Assembly (NCBI RefSeq): GCF_033958435.1
Contig: NC_134138.1
Location: 211,429,298-211,493,297 of the forward strand
Length of the DNA stretch: 64,000 nt
Source: Carettochelys insculpta
Taxonomy: Eukaryota > Chordata > Testudines > Carettochelyidae
Reading direction: 5' to 3'
Shown here: positions 10,991 through 24,640 of the stretch, one piece after another
Position numbering within the stretch: position 1 is the stretch's first letter
Layout: the number at the start of each line of letters is the position of its first letter
Made by a program: the position numbers and the translations under genes
The notes under the pieces: generated by a model
Seen by the model: only the letters and a program-made list of their open reading frames with translations
The model's database searches: none
What the model was told of the DNA's origin: nothing

Positions 10991-13900
10991 CCTGCAGTGC
11001 TCGGTGAGCAACTTAGGTGGGGCAAAAGTGAGACAGTATAAAGTTCCTCCTACTAGCATTTTGTGATGCTTCTCAGCAGGTTTAAGCTTGACAAGTCATC
11101 CCTCAGCCAGAGAGTCTGATTGGTCATTGGAGTCAGTCTCCTGATGTCCTGAGGCAGATATATGAGCTCCTAAGTGAAGTTGTCTCTCCGGTGTGTTCAA
11201 AATCACTACCTGCCCAAGAGCTTTCCTATTGCCAGTAGTTTTACCAGGCTGCTCCTGCATCTGCTGCATCAGCTATTGCTCCTGCTCTTTCTCCTGCCTC
11301 AGCTGGCAACCTGGTGGTGACTCTGAGGCTCTTTCTCAGCACACACACAGGTGGATAGGGCATGTGACTTGAACATGGGGAGCTGAGTTTCATAGAGGAA
11401 GAATCATCTGGGGGCTGAAGTCAGGACGATCTCAGGGAATCCTTGCTACATGCTTGATTTCCAGGAACAGGGTGTTAAACTCCTGCCTTCATCTTGGGGA
11501 AACTGTGGCCAATCTTGATTTACAGAGACATTTGGGGTGGGGGCTAAAGCAACACAAGACTTAAACATTTCACTTTCAAGAACTGAACTTCTATTCTTAG
11601 GCTATTGGATCCCATAAGCTGCAGCCAATAGATACATGCTCACCTCCTTTATGCTGCCAGAGTTCTTCATGTTCTCTTACTACTCCTTTTAGTCTGCTTA
11701 ATAGGAGGGGATTGTGGCCAGATATCTACTGCTCTTCTGTAATTCTCCTTTGGTCTAATGACACTCTGGTGCCAGAGACAGTCAGCAGACTCTACAGCAG
11801 CCCAGGAGCTTCTGTAAACTATCCTAGGTCCTGGGCCACACCTAGAACTGGCAATGCAATCAGAGAGTTGGAACGGAACAAGGAAAAGCAAACTAAAATT
11901 TTGTTTAATAATTTCTGATCTCACATCTCTGTCCCCAGACTATTTCAAGTATTTTATGGGTGTGGCGTCCTTATTTGTCTAGGTGAAAAACAAATACTGT
12001 AGACTTTTGCTTTTGTTTTTTTGTTTTTTTTCCTTTTCCTTGTGTCCCTCCTTCATCCATTAAGTAAAGACAAACATTTCTACATTTCTGGGCCTACTGT
12101 GGGACTTGAGAAATTTTGCAAATAATGCTTACACATATCTTGTTTTTCCTTATTGCAGGAATCACCTGTCATTTCCAGTCTAATGAACCAAAGAAAATAT
12201 CTTCCATGCCTCATATTCTTACTCATAAGTTATGCATCTATGTATGAGTTCACACATTTGCTAGATTACACTGACATTGGATGTTGCTGTCATGCTTGGA
12301 ATTTTAAACTTATTATGTCAAATTCAGATCAACTGTAGTTTACAAGCGCTTTAACATTTTTTCTGTTAATTTCTCTGATTCAGAATCAATTATGGAGGTA
12401 ACCTACTTTTTGCAGGAGAAAAAAAGGAACTTTTTGGGAGAGAGATCACTTGAGCCTCACACTCCTGGGCCTCATGCTGATGGCTGCTAGCAGTCTAATT
12501 GAATAAATGTTACATAGAAAAATTGTGTAATTGTTCCCAAGAGATGAACTAAATTACCTGTTCCCAGAATCAAAAGAAACCCATTATAATAGTCAGAACT
12601 TTGAGCTACAGCTTCTCAATACCACTTACAACCATGGAGCCAAGGGTGATGATCCATTACAGTGTACTTACTTCTGGAAAAAATAAGGCTAGCTATAGTC
12701 AATATATGATAAGAGTTACATGTAGTTCAAACATTTTTCCTGCTGTGGGGAGGGGGGGAATGCTTAATATCCCACTATTCTACTACCCCTGACTGCAACT
12801 ATTCAAGGTGATTCTTAAAGATATTTGGAGACTATAGTTTATGTGTAGGGCACACAGATTGCATTTGTAGCATTTAACACATAATAACACTAATAAAACA
12901 AACTGAGGTGTGTTTTGTTATGTAAACAGTTTCCTCTGAAGTTAGAGCCAGTGAAATGTTTTGAGAACTTAGACATTTACAGCTGTATTTATAATCTCTT
13001 TTGGATAATTTCTTCATGGAGTCACATGTCTGTATATTTTAAATTCTCCAGAGAAATAAAAATGTTTAAACATAAAATAATAATGTGATAGGCATTTTAT
13101 GAGGGCTTGTTCAACATCTGCGCATGCACTTACTGCACTGCAATGATTCTTAAGAGAGTGGGTGGGGATATTGTAAATGTTTGAGATTTAAAATAAGGTC
13201 TTGGTGTTAAAATGATAAGAAATAAGAGACAAAAAGGGATTGTATGTTCCAGCTTGAAGGGAAAGTGGCTCATACTTTCCCAAGCAAAATGGTGTTTACT
13301 ACAGTAATTTCTGTGATGTTTTAAAATAATGATAGCTGCCTTCACAACGTAGATGAAAGATATACCTACAAAGATATGTATACACGTGACATGCCAATAG
13401 ATTTATACTCCTCTATATAAATGCTTTATATGCACTTGTACTGTTATGATTACAACTGAATGGATAATATTAACAGATAATATAGTTGGTTATTTCACTC
13501 TGTTTTTCTGCTCTCAGTACATCTGTGAACAGATTGTTGTTTTATTGAATTTATTCAATGTTCAATAACACTTGTTAATTTTTCTACTCACAAACAGGCC
13601 AGTACAAGTATTTGATACTTAACATTTGGAACTCTAGCTCTGTCTATCAGCTGTGATTGGTCATGTGAGTCACATGGTATTGTTCTTGTTACCAGGCTGG
13701 CTGAAAATAACTCTTATAGTAAGGAAGTAAAGGGGCACTAAATCGCTAAGGGACAAGCAGTATATTAGTGGTTGGTCCTACCCAAGGCATCATTAAGCTA
13801 CAGAAAATTTTCCTGGCCTAGTCATAAAGATTATATTTAATTTTGTCTCCTCACATTCACACAAAGTAATTGCAGGTTTCTGCACAGTCCTAGCTGTGAA

Positions 13901-14214
13901 GGGGACAGTTATCCTGTTGTCTGTTTCATTTAATTGTCTCTGTGCCAAGGCTCTTGCAAAGTGTTTTGGGAACCCAGTCCTTCTGCTCTGCTGAGCAGTG
14001 TCCCATAAAAAAACATCCTAAATGCCATTACTGGTCATCAGTACTCACTGAAGAAAAGTAGTGATGGCAGCAGAGGACAGAGAAACTGCACTGTCAGAAG
14101 ACATATTCAGGTAAAGACCAACACAATAATCCAGTCCCAGCACTGCTGCCTGACATTTGGAACTGGTGACATGTACAAATACTCAAGTGCGGGAGCTTAA
14201 GCTTCCCATTCTGA
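10991..14214. other. No recognisable gene
   Basis: Unique-looking AT-rich DNA. A T-rich tract lies at about 12005-12045. A pyrimidine tract plus CAG before 12157 looks like a splice acceptor, but the frame after it has no recognised family. Confidence 0.5.
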
Positions 14215-14514
14215 GGCCATGTCTACACTAGACTAAGAAAGTCGACCGCAGATCTGCAATTCTAGTTACGCCAATTGCTTCGCTAAAATTAACGGATCTG
14301 CGCTTGTCTAACTTGGCTGTCTATGCAGGGGAAAGTCAATGGGAGAGCTTCTCCCTTTTATCTCCCTTACTGCTCGCATCTCGCAAGGAGTACTGGGGTC
14401 AAATGCGACCTCTGAGAGGTCAATTTTGCACTTCTCTACTAGATGCATGAAAACTAACCCAGGAAGATTGATTCTGGGGTAGTTTAGACCCTGGGATAAT
14501 GTAGATGTCACACC
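14215..14514. mobile_element. MITE, TGA target duplication, 300 bp
   Basis: It starts GGCCATGTCTACACTAGAC, and the right end reverse-complements to GGTGTGACATCTACATTATC. An exact TGA lies on each side (14212-14214 and 14515-14517). The interior matches the copy at 16086-16367 along its length (GCAATTCTAGTTACG, TACTGGGGTC, TAGATGCA blocks). No coding capacity. Confidence 0.7.
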
Positions 14515-16085
14515 TGAGATCATTCATGTATCTCTGTTATTCAGAAGGGAGAGCCAAATTGGCACAAGTATAGACAAAGGACATTTGTGCAAAATGTTTC
14601 CTCGTGCTCATCCAGTTTTCCATATCAGTATTTCATGTTTACTCCCCTCAGTAGGTCAGGCATGGTTATTTACAAAGAGAAAACAAGCCACTGTGAATTC
14701 ACAATCCCTGGGATACTCCTCCCAAGACAACTTCAGATTTGTCACCAACAGTTATGTTAAGAAGATTGACCAAATGGTACCAGATGCTCAGAGAGCTAGT
14801 TCTTTATGGGTCACATGCAATTCCCATTTCACTCAGTGGATCAACCTCTAATATTATGAAATAGGTTGCCTTATTTAGTAGACATACCTGATATTTGAAT
14901 GAAAAGGAGTGTCTTTGCCATAATCAGAACTGAAAGGTTTTTTTTCAAACTGTCATAGTATGTCCTTGTGTTAGAGTGTCTTACTTCTTAGGATTTGCAG
15001 ACATTCAGTAGTTAAGCTTTTCAGATCTTCTCTGTGAGGTAAGCTCGTAAACTATATGCACTTTCTCCTAAACTCTGATTTCATACTAGCTCACAGAAAC
15101 CAAGTCAGACTTTGCTCTGCAGTATATTGGATTCCACGTAGAGCCAAGCAGTGGGGAAAAAGTACACAAAGGACAAGAAATGCTACTATGTGGCATATTG
15201 CAGCTTAATGAAATTTTTTGTATGAGCTGACATGCTTTGATCCAAGTTTGTGGATGAAGGAATATTGTCTCTGTACTAGTACTTCAGGACATGGCGTGGT
15301 TAGGCAGTGACCCCGGGGGAATGAAAGTGAAAGCAGGAAGAAGTCTAGCATATAAAGCTCACGTAAATAAAGCATTGACCTTTACTTCTGACACTCTTTT
15401 TCAAAGCCAACTAGCTCTCCTAAGTGAAACTGGAGAAAGGTTGGTGAAGGGTTTATTCTTCTGGGACCAACATAGGTCCAATTGGACATCCCATGGGAAA
15501 TAACTGGAAAGGTCATACAGAGGTGCTGACTTTCTTTTAGTTCTACAAAGGTGCCCCCAAAACTTTATTTTGAATTAAGAGTTTTACAAACCTCCATTTC
15601 CTGTGGATGCTACCTCTTGACATGTTCTCAGCTCAGCTCCAGAGCATTCAAAAGAGTATGAAATGACATATTACACATGAATGATCGAAGTCATGACTTT
15701 TAGCAGTAGCAGCTAAATAATCTTCTGTGTGTTACTTTCTGCAATCTGTCAGTCCACCCATGCAAGGTCTGGTGTTGCATACTGCTGCTTTCTTTAGCTC
15801 TGAAATTTCTTTACTGCTTCTGTACATGTCATTTATTTACAGGAGCTTCAAAAGCACCCAGGGAAAATCACCACAATCCAATAGAGTTTCTTAGCATAGT
15901 AGATAAGCAGATTGTGGAACCCAGTCCATCAAAGGTAGCAATGAAGTCCATGCCAAGAGGGTCAACATAAGTTATGGGACTCATATAGTCCATCAGTGAT
16001 TAAATATTTTAAGGATTACATCAAATGACTACAAGTAGCTTTTGCATGCTTCTATACGTAGTAGAAATCACTTCTCCAACTCTTA
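14515..16085. other. No recognisable feature
   Basis: Unique-looking sequence between two copies of the same MITE family. No inverted ends or exon-like segment seen. Confidence 0.5.
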
Positions 16086-16367
16086 GGCTTGATCTACACT
16101 AGACCTTACAGTCAACTGCAAATACGCTATTCTAGTTATGGCAATTGCGTAGCTAGAATCAACTTATCTGCAGTCGACTGCAAAGTCTGTCCTCCACAAG
16201 GGAGGTCAACAGGAGAATTTCTCCCATCAACCTCCCTTATTCCTCAAGAGATCAAGAGTACTGGGGGTTGACTACAAACCCCAGAGAGATCGATTCCGTG
16301 AGTCTTTACCAGATGCACAAAATCTAACTCACAGGAGATTGATCCATCTCCCGGCAAGTGTAGACAT
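16086..16367. mobile_element. MITE, second copy of the 14215-14514 family
   Basis: It starts GGCTTGATCTACACTAGACC after TTA. The internal order is the same as in the copy 1.6 kb upstream: TTCTAGTTATGGCAATTGCG, AGTCGACTGCA, GTACTGGGGGTTGACTACA, TTACCAGATGCACAA. The right end GTGTAGACATAC is damaged, so a matching target duplication cannot be read. Confidence 0.65.
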
Positions 16368-17823
16368 ACTTCCTCCATACCCTTCCTTCTACACTTCCTA
16401 CATACCCTCTCATTTTCACTCACTTCCTTTCAATTTCTGTTCCTCAACCTTGCTTCTCCTCTTCCTCTTCTTCTATCTCAGACTAAGGGTCTGCCAGAAT
16501 GCACTGAACATTTCAGTATACAATGTCTTCTAAGCTAAGATAAAAAGTGCTACTTTGTGCTTGTTCTAACCAGCAGTATCTGTTCATGTCACATCAGGTT
16601 GAGATTATAGTGAGGATCACCTACTGTAAAGCATGTAAAATATCTCAGGTCACAAGCCTGCATCCCCAGCCTCCTCTCTGAGCAGACGATAAACATATTA
16701 ATTTATTTTGACCTGCATATATCTACTTTTGTCTACCATAAATGTTGGAACTAAGTGAATCAATAAGCAATTGTTTTCTGGTTTCTGGACAGAAAGAGCT
16801 GATCGGTAGTAATATGGTTGTTTTCTGTAGAAGGTGTCTAAGATACAGAGTGCTGCCATTGAGGCCAGGCCAGCATTAGTCACTGTCAGCATTCTCTGAA
16901 AGTTCTACTCATTCAGATCATGCTTTATAATTCCTTGTGGTGTCCTTGGTGCAAAAGAGTCACCCAAATCCATTTACGTTTCAGCTAACACATTAACATA
17001 AATAGCCAGGTAGGAAACGGAAAACCAACTACCTTCAATTTTTTTTTGTTTTAAATGAGATTACTGTGTGAAAAACAATGAATTTTCTTCCATGTTTGCT
17101 ACAGCTTTTTTTTTTTGTCTTCAGTGAACAACACGCACAGGGAAAAGAGCTAGTATATAAGCTATTAATGTATTTATAGCCTAGCAATTGGGAATTTAAC
17201 ATCCCTATGGATAAGATGTATTCAGTGGCATTACAAGTATTTAAAATATTTAAAAGAAATAAAAAGTCTTGTGTATATTAAGGGGATTTTACATTTATTA
17301 TGAATGCCTCTCAAATTATGCGCTGCATCTTAAATTAAAGTCATTTACTGTAACACACAAGATCATAGCTTGTGTTTATCATTCTACATTTTAGGCATGA
17401 TCCTCACCTGGTTTGAATCAGTTTACATCAACAGACATCCTGACCCTTTGTTCTCAGATGCTGACATGATTATTTTCTCCATTTTCTGTTCCTTCAGATC
17501 TGCTCCAGAAACTGATGACGTAAAAGTGTAGGGAAAAATAACTTCTGATGTCTGGACTCTGTTATTTTTAGTCACATCAGCATAATGCAAGTAGAAGACT
17601 GATCTCTGAAGTCAGTTACAATCTGCAGCATCTACTAAGTTCTGTAACAATTTATCCAAAAGTGCTAGTTCAGAATTAAGTGATCTGGACCTTAGCTAGT
17701 TGGTTCAGTTCTACTGCTTCCCTTCTATCTGGCATACCACCCTTCTCTTCCTGAGTATTCCTTAGCCATTTTTTAAATTTCACAGCATGATGAATACAGC
17801 TCTCTGTAAAATGTGAGTCATTC
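16368..17823. other. No recognisable feature
   Basis: Unique-looking AT-rich DNA with T-tracts near 17038 and 17106. No gene or bounded repeat seen. Confidence 0.5.
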
Positions 17824-17850
17824 ATATATATATATATACACACACACACA
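17824..17850. repeat. (TA)n(CA)n microsatellite
   Basis: A pure TA run passes into a CA run directly against the 3' end of the reverse-strand SINE. This is the position where a SINE tail often seeds a simple repeat. Confidence 0.85.
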
Positions 17851-18031
17851 ATTGGAGATACACATCTCCTAGAATGGACCACAGGAAGTCATCTTGTCCA
17901 CTCCCCTGCCCTCTTGGCAAGGCCAACTGCCATCCATTTGCCCTAGTCCCTAAAGGGCCTTCCTCAAGGATTAAGCTTACAACCCTAGGTTTAAGAGGTC
18001 AATGCTCAAACCACTGAGCTAGCCCTCCCCC
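17851..18031 (-). mobile_element. tRNA-derived SINE with CR1-like tail (turtle Pol III SINE)
   Basis: On the minus strand the head reads GAGGGCTAGCTCAGTGG, with the A box at 18011-18022. It is followed by GGTTGTAAGCTTAATCC, a B box at 17968-17984. The spacing and text fit a tRNA-Lys-like Pol III promoter. Downstream GGAAGGCCCTTTAGGGAC and AAGATGACTTCCTG-like text form the body and the CR1-related tail. This is the architecture of the tortoise/cryptodiran Pol III SINE. It is nearly full length but clearly diverged. Confidence 0.75.
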
Positions 18032-18583
18032 AGTCAAGGACTGTGCCAAAGACCTTATTCAATTGTGAGTTTCTATTGTCCATACATTTTTATTTTTAAA
18101 GTAACGTTTGAACTCAAGCCCAGAAGGTGAAAGTACTACGCCACTGTATCAACGTCTTGATCCCTAGTGCTCATAGCAACTGAAATATAGAGATAAACCA
18201 CGGAAGAATCTTCAGAAATATAGCATGAAATCAGAAACAATTCCTGCAAAAACAAAGCGATCATTTTCTGAAAGGAAATAATTGTTCTATATTATAACCC
18301 TTCAATTTACGAGGCACATGTACAGGAAAGAACTATTTCATTGCATGGTGACATAATAAGACATAAAATACCTCTCCATAATTGCCAGTAGAGTATATGT
18401 GTATATATGTGTGTGCATATGACACAAAGTATCTGTATGATTAGACTTATGCACAAAAGTAATTACCATGTTGCCTGCTCTCTGGGTTTGGAGCACAAAA
18501 ATAATCATGTCTCTCTCTATAATAATAATAATGAGTAAGGTAATTATTGTGTAAATACCATGTCACTACATGGCAATTACTGT
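18032..18583. other. No recognisable feature
   Basis: Unique-looking AT-rich sequence with a short ATA-repeat near 18521-18532. Confidence 0.5.
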
Positions 18584-18709
18584 GGGCCAGATTCTGCCAC
18601 TCTCACTCATTTTGAGTAGTGCCTCATCTAATGAATTGACCCATTGATTTCAGTGCAGCTACTTGGAGAGTTTTGTATTCAGCATGAGTAAGGGTGGCAG
18701 AATCTGCCC
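18584..18709. repeat. Palindromic GGGCCAGATTCTG repeat, 126 bp
   Basis: The left arm GGGCCAGATTCTGCCACTCT pairs with the right arm, which reverse-complements to GGGCAGATTCTGCCACCCTT. The arms are long enough to fold as one hairpin. It belongs to a group of old amniote palindromic repeats; partial relatives lie near 22040, 29751, 31920 and 33590. Confidence 0.65.
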
Positions 18710-19074
18710 TCATGTAATTAAATGGTCAACAAGCAATTACTGCATAAGTATCACACAACAGAACCCTGTAAAAATCTCTAACAAGAACAACAAATATATT
18801 TATACATTTCATTAGCAGATTCTACCTGCCCTGCCTCTATTAGCACTAGAAGGACACTTTATATTATCCCTCAATCTCCTTTTCCCTGTTCTGACATATC
18901 CAACTTTTTGTCTGTTTATTTGAATCAAAGAACAAAATGACCACACAACCATGGAAGAGCCACATCAGAATAAAAATAAATCTCTCTCTTCATTTACCTG
19001 ACCCCATAGAGGCCTGGGGGTACCCTGGAAGATATCCCGTGTTTCAATAGTCTTGTATTAAACACTAAGTACAG
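18710..19074. other. No recognisable feature
   Basis: Unique-looking sequence with no exon-like segment and no inverted ends. Confidence 0.5.
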
Positions 19075-19325
19075 TGGCAGGAGGAACAATATTTTAGTAG
19101 ATAAGGAATTGGACTGGCACTCAGAGGTGCTACATTCAGATCTTGGCTTAGCTGCATACTTCTTGCATCTACATATGTCTTGTGTGACCTACAGCAAGCT
19201 ACTAAATCTATCCTGTGCGTTAATTTCCCATCTGTAAAAAGGAGATAGTACTTTGACACGTCACAGGAGTGTTGTGAGGATGAAATCTATTAATGATTGC
19301 AAAGGGTTTAGATGCTACAGTAGCA
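19075..19325 (+). repeat. MIR-type SINE, near full length
   Basis: From about 19098 the order is typical of MIR. A head-like stretch with TAGTAGATAAGGAATTGGAC leads to CATTCAGATCTTGGCTTAGC. The core TGTGTGACCTACAGCAAGCT follows, then TTCCCATCTGTAAAAAGGAG and GTTGTGAGGATGAAA. It is well ordered but diverged. Confidence 0.65.
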
Positions 19326-22039
19326 AGGACAATTTCAGTAGACAGACCTTTTTCTCATAGGTGCTGACTCCATGGGTGCTTTGGGGTTAGAGTACCTACC
19401 TGGAGAAATCAGTGTGTGCAGAGCACTCACCAGCACCTAGCCCCCCTCTTTTCCCCCGCACTCCTTGTGCACTGGTGGCCCCACTGGCTAATTCCCATCC
19501 CAGCACTTCCAGAGCACCATGAACAGCTGATTTATGGCATTCAGAAAGCTGGGGGCAAGGGGCACACTCAGGTAAAGAGGCAGTGCAGGGGTAGGAAAAA
19601 GCAGTGCAAGAGTGGAGTTTGCTGAGAAGGGGTGCAGTGAGGGAAGGACCTGGGGCAGAGTGGGGATCAAACACCCCCATTGGGGAGGTTAGTTGATGCC
19701 TATGATTCTTTGAGCCTCCTGAGTGCTGGCTCAGTTTTTTTCCCAGTATTGTAATACTTTGCATAATGATTTCTTCCTCGAAGGATCTCAAAGCACCATC
19801 CAAAACATTACTGATTTAGCAGCCTTCTCATGTTTCTAATTACGCCGGTTGAAACACTTCCATTGAATTTAATGGAAGCATGACCAAGCCACAAGATTTG
19901 CAACGTGCCAGGGAGTTAGGTAAGAATTATTGTATCCACTTAACAGATAAATCAATGGCGTCACAGCAAGTATGTGATATTCCACAGTGAACTTCCTGAC
20001 TTCTAGGGCCAAAACTCTTGTTGGTCTAACAGGACAGAACACTGCTAAAGTCATGGTTGGAGCCTAATCCTGCTGACATAGAGATAAAAGGCATCACACT
20101 CACTCATGCCAGGGCTGAGTCTGATCCTCTGTCTCTTGATCTATGCACCAAGCTATCTGACAATGGTTAACAAAGCAGATTAAATGAAAATGAAAAATCA
20201 AGAGGCCAAAGCACCACTCTCTTCCAATAATAATAAAGATATTATAGTGAACCTAAGAGATGTTTCTGTTTCTGAAGCAGTCTGTCACAATAACACAGAC
20301 AGACTCATTACAGATGTTACTCACCAGCATCTAACTGGCATTCCAATATTTTTCAGCTGTGACCTAGAAAGAAAAAGTGGAGAAGAAAGTGATAGATGAA
20401 AAATTCTTGTTATGGTCCTTGAGTTGTAGAGCAAATGCCTATCCCTATACTGTACATACAAAAACAGCTCTTTCTCAGCTGCGATTTAATGTTGCTATAC
20501 CTTCAATTGCAATTACATTGAATCACATTGCAACAAATCTTTCTAATGCCAGTTTCATCTTTCCACCTCATTGACAGCTTTGGAGATGCATCTGAAATTC
20601 ATAGTAGCCTCATAGCCTATGGCAAGAGAAATCCATGCTGCTAAAATTTTATTTTAGAGTTCAAGCTGGTTTCCCCCAGACTAGGACTCTCCGTTTTTAA
20701 TCTTCTGCTGTCTAGCACATCGTATCAAAATAAGCAGCCAATACTGTTAAACTGTCAGGGGTCTCTGCTGCATCTCAGTTTTATCAGAAGAAATAAATAG
20801 CGTGTCATATAAATAACCAATAATCCATCTAGGTACGTTTTTTAACATTGACAGAATAAAGCAAGGGGAAAAAATGGGTATAACTTTGACTCGTTGCCAT
20901 TGTTCCCTTTAACAGAGAGAGAAAGGTTGGAGTAGAATATTCAGGCTGATTTAGTGGCTCAGGCTGATAGGGACTCCAGGCTGGATCCCAAATTTGAACA
21001 CCATTCAAAGGGAGAGATATTTAAAAATCCCAGAAAAAGAGATACTTCCAAATTAATGGCATTGCCCGAATGCCTTGGCTCCTTGCACCCCACCAGGAAG
21101 GTTTATTATTTTCTGTAAAATGTTGCTTGAATGGGGAGTGGTAGTCAGTGATGCGTCAGAGCTGCTCTTTGAAGACATTAAAAAGCTGAATGCACAACAA
21201 AGAACAGATGTTCCAGCATGCTTTATTTATGCACCCATCAGCAATCTTCCAATGACCACAAAACACGGGCTTTTTTTTTTTTTAACTCTTCACAATATTA
21301 TTTTCTGATCAACTCATGCTATATTTTTTCTACAGCTGAAGTCCTCGGTGTGTACGTGTGTGTGTGTTTGTGGGCTTGTGCGTAAAAGTCTGTTTCCATC
21401 AAAAGCAGGCTTCTATTGAACTGTAGAACAGGTGTGGATTCTGCAATTAGATCACATTTCAGAGAGAGACACACTGAGGGTAGTAATGGCGGTGAATTCT
21501 TCACAGTCAAATGCAGCACCATAGCGACCAGTAACAATGAAGAATAATAGATATTAGTATTAGGGTGATTATTTTTAGTTTACGGAACCATTTGATTGAA
21601 TACCGCCACAAGGCACCGGTAATGTGTGCACAGTGCACACCAGCTGTGGAGCAAACTTGTTTTACTGGCACTTATCTGAAATTCTTATTTCTCCCACCCT
21701 CTCTGCTCACAATTGGAATGAAAGTAGTGATTAGGAAGTGAGTTGTAATGCAGATTAAATGTTATGATGTACCAAGATCCAGATTGGTTATTAAAACTCA
21801 CTTGTGTTCATTGTGTTAAAGGTATAACATAGGCAGATTTTAAAGATAAAACCAAAGGATATTTCAAAAACCCATTCGTAACCAGGAGTCTTTTTAACAA
21901 GAAGCCGCCACATTTATGAACTTGCTACATGTGTTTTACACCTGCATGCTGTAAATGTGTCTTAAGTATCAAACAACTTATAATACTGTCTTCGATGGAG
22001 CTGACTTGAATAGGCATAAGGACTCAGAGCTACATATTA
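19326..22039. other. No recognisable gene
   Basis: Mostly unique-looking. A GC-richer patch at about 19400-19700 has no domain-bearing frame. The block at about 20440-20600 (AATTGCAATTACATTGAATC and neighbours) has the look of slowly evolving non-coding DNA, but that needs alignment to other species. Confidence 0.45.
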
Positions 22040-22125
22040 ACAGTGGGCCAAATCTTCAGCTGATGTAAACTGGCATCACTCCATTGAAATCAAGGGAGCG
22101 ATATCAATTTACAGCAGCTGAGGCT
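22040..22125. repeat. Palindromic repeat (GGCCAAATCTTCAGCTG type)
   Basis: GGGCCAAATCTTCAGCTGAT and the later TTTACAGCAGCTGAGGCTCT form imperfect inverted arms around CATCACTCCATTGAAATCAA. The same layout recurs at 31920-32015, so this is a repeat family and not a chance hairpin. Confidence 0.6.
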
Positions 22126-24511
22126 CTGGAACAAAGAGTATCAAGCGTAGAAGGATGGCCCTTGCTTGGAATTTCCTTGCATTTGTTGGTATAACTCAGA
22201 GGCTGGGCTTTATTTTTGTACGCTTGAGACTTACATAGAAGCTGAAGAGTGTTAAACACAGAAAGAACCTTTGACTCATCTTTCCTCTTCCAGTTGTCCC
22301 CATTCTGCCTTTCAGAAGACATGGCTTGCCACAGTATTGAACAGTGGCCAGAATTCCTATCTTCTCTTTTGATGGATCTTGAAACCGGCATTGTGTTTTC
22401 CTTTGAGGCTCAGAATTTTTTCAAATATATCACTATCACTTGTGCTCCTTCCCTTCTTTGCAACTTGAGGACACTCATTGATAAGAACAGCCTTTCCCAT
22501 TGTCACTCATGTCCTGACACTTGCATTATGCCATCTTCAATTATTGTTAGTAATAGTAGCAGCATTGGAAGCAGTTGTATTTTACAATGTCTAAAAGCAC
22601 AAGAAGCCTCACAATAGAGATGAATCATGTAATCTTATCTTTGTAAATTAAGCAAACTAAATCTAAACCTTACTGAAGGGCTTAGCTTGCACTCTGTAAA
22701 TATCATAGCCACATTTCAATTCCCTTTGTTTTGCTAATAATAATATAATGTGGAATTGATTAAAAAGAATTATTTTTCACAATTCCTTTTATATTGGAGC
22801 CCTGATTTTTTTTTTTAAATTTACATTTTATTCACTGGGTTAAAAGCAGCACTTTTACTTTTTCCCTCAACATTATGCCAGTTTCTTTGCAGATGTTGTA
22901 ATATCAACCTTTTTGCTATGATTTTGTATTGCAATCTTGCCATGCATTGACACACTCCCATTTATCCATCTGATTGAATATGACCACGAGGCAGAGATAA
23001 CATATAATAACAGAGCACAGCATGCATTACCTAGCATTCTTATTCCACAAAGATGTTGGCAAATGTAATACTTTTGTGCTCAATGTTGGCAAAAGCTGGA
23101 AAAAAACCTCCAAAGGGCACATCCTGTGATGTAAAACTTAGTATGCATTATGTGAGTCACAAGAACAGCAACAGGACTCCATACTGCATCCTAGCACACA
23201 CTGAGCATGATCTGCAATATGGTACCAAAAGCATCTTTGAACATAATCTGTAGCTCCTTTTCAAACATGAACAGTTCAAATAGTTCATTTATTGTTATTC
23301 TTTTTATTGCTATTCTTTTTTTTATTCTTTTTTTTTCTTTTTCTGCCAAGGCTACTGGTTTAAAAGGCACAAAGGCACTACTTTTGTGCCATTCCCTTTC
23401 TCAAAAATAAGCCAGACTAATTTATAATTGCCACTTGGGTGAAAAGTTGTATGTTGACAAAAGAATTGCTGACTTACACTAGCCTATTCAAATAAGGTCT
23501 AGACTAGAAATACAGAGGACTGCTAATTTGTCTTCTCATTTACCAGTGCACATTGGAATTGCCTATGTCTTTGTGTGATGACAACTAGAACTGAGGATGT
23601 CTTTTGGGGGACTTGTGACTATAAGGTCCACCCTAGAATAATGTTCTTTACTGCTGTAATCTAAACAAACAAGAAGAGTCAAATTAAAAAAAAAAAAAAA
23701 AGCTCATGGAGAAACATGTACAAAGTAAAGTACAAGACAAAATGAAAGAAAAGAAGTTGAAAAAGCACTGCCCCCTATGTCTTTTAACACATAGCGGGAA
23801 GGTCAGTTTCATATGTAGGCTTTCTATTAAAAAATAGCAGGTACATAACATATTTTCCTCAAGTGAAAAACTCATCTCAACATTCTCACTTGAAGCAGGT
23901 GGCCACCAGTGAGAAGGATTATCAAGAGATGAGGGGAAGGACAAACATATTCTAATGCATATGGAGGAATGTTTGTCAACAAAAAATGTAAGGTCATTTT
24001 TCTGCCAATGACTGAAGAGCTTGCTTGACAATATCTGCATCAGAAGAAGAAATTAATTCATACTATAATACTTTTTGAAAGTATGCAAGCTTGGCCATGT
24101 AGTGGCTGGCTAAATATTGCGTGTTTATCAAGAATACTTGAGCCCTGTAGTTTATTGGGTAGATTCTAATGCACTCAAGAGAAACAGACCTCTATTTTTT
24201 CATGCTTCCCTAGAAAAGACCATGTTCTATTAAGATATCAATGACATAGAAGTGATAGGGGACCTTACAGACCATGAATATGGCCTTGAAAGTTGTCATT
24301 TTGCTGAGCTAAATCTTCATTGCCCATCTTGTACCACTGAACTCTTTTAGAAGATTTAGCTTAGTGCACATGATGGGAGAATTATACCCCGTGACCTGTT
24401 TTAGAAAGGAGTACTAAGAAGTAATGATGACAACATTGGTCTTGGCAACATGGACGAAATGCAGGGACTCTAATGGAGGTATCCTCTTGCAGCCATAATG
24501 ACTCTCAGTGC
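22126..24511. other. No recognisable gene; homopolymer tracts
   Basis: Unique-looking DNA. A T-rich stretch lies at about 23290-23345 and an A16 run at 23686-23701. Frames here lack domains. Confidence 0.5.
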
Positions 24512-24640
24512 CTTTTTTGTTAACAAAAGAGGAGCCAGTACTCACTCAGCTCCCCCTCCCGCACAGCCAATCCCATAGCTGGAGTCATTGAGGTGCCAGT
24601 GCTCAGTACTGGCAAGTACCAGCACAGAAAAAGAACTTAT
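24512..24640. mobile_element. Short MITE, AGTGCCTTTTTT / GTACC family
   Basis: Starts near AGTGCCTTTTTTGTTAAC and ends with GTACCAGCACAGAAAAAG, an imperfect inverted pair. The central AGCCAATCCCATAGCTGGAG block and GAGGTGCCAGTGCTCAGTAC are shared with 31645-31795. No coding capacity. Confidence 0.6.

Noticed and set aside
12157..12240. Possible exon after a strong-looking splice acceptor, with GTATGAG as donor
   Set aside because: No frame gives a recognisable peptide and the donor is weak. Chance pairing is more likely.
17851..18031. Functional tRNA gene because of A and B boxes
   Set aside because: No cloverleaf with paired acceptor stem, and it carries a CR1-like tail; it is a SINE.
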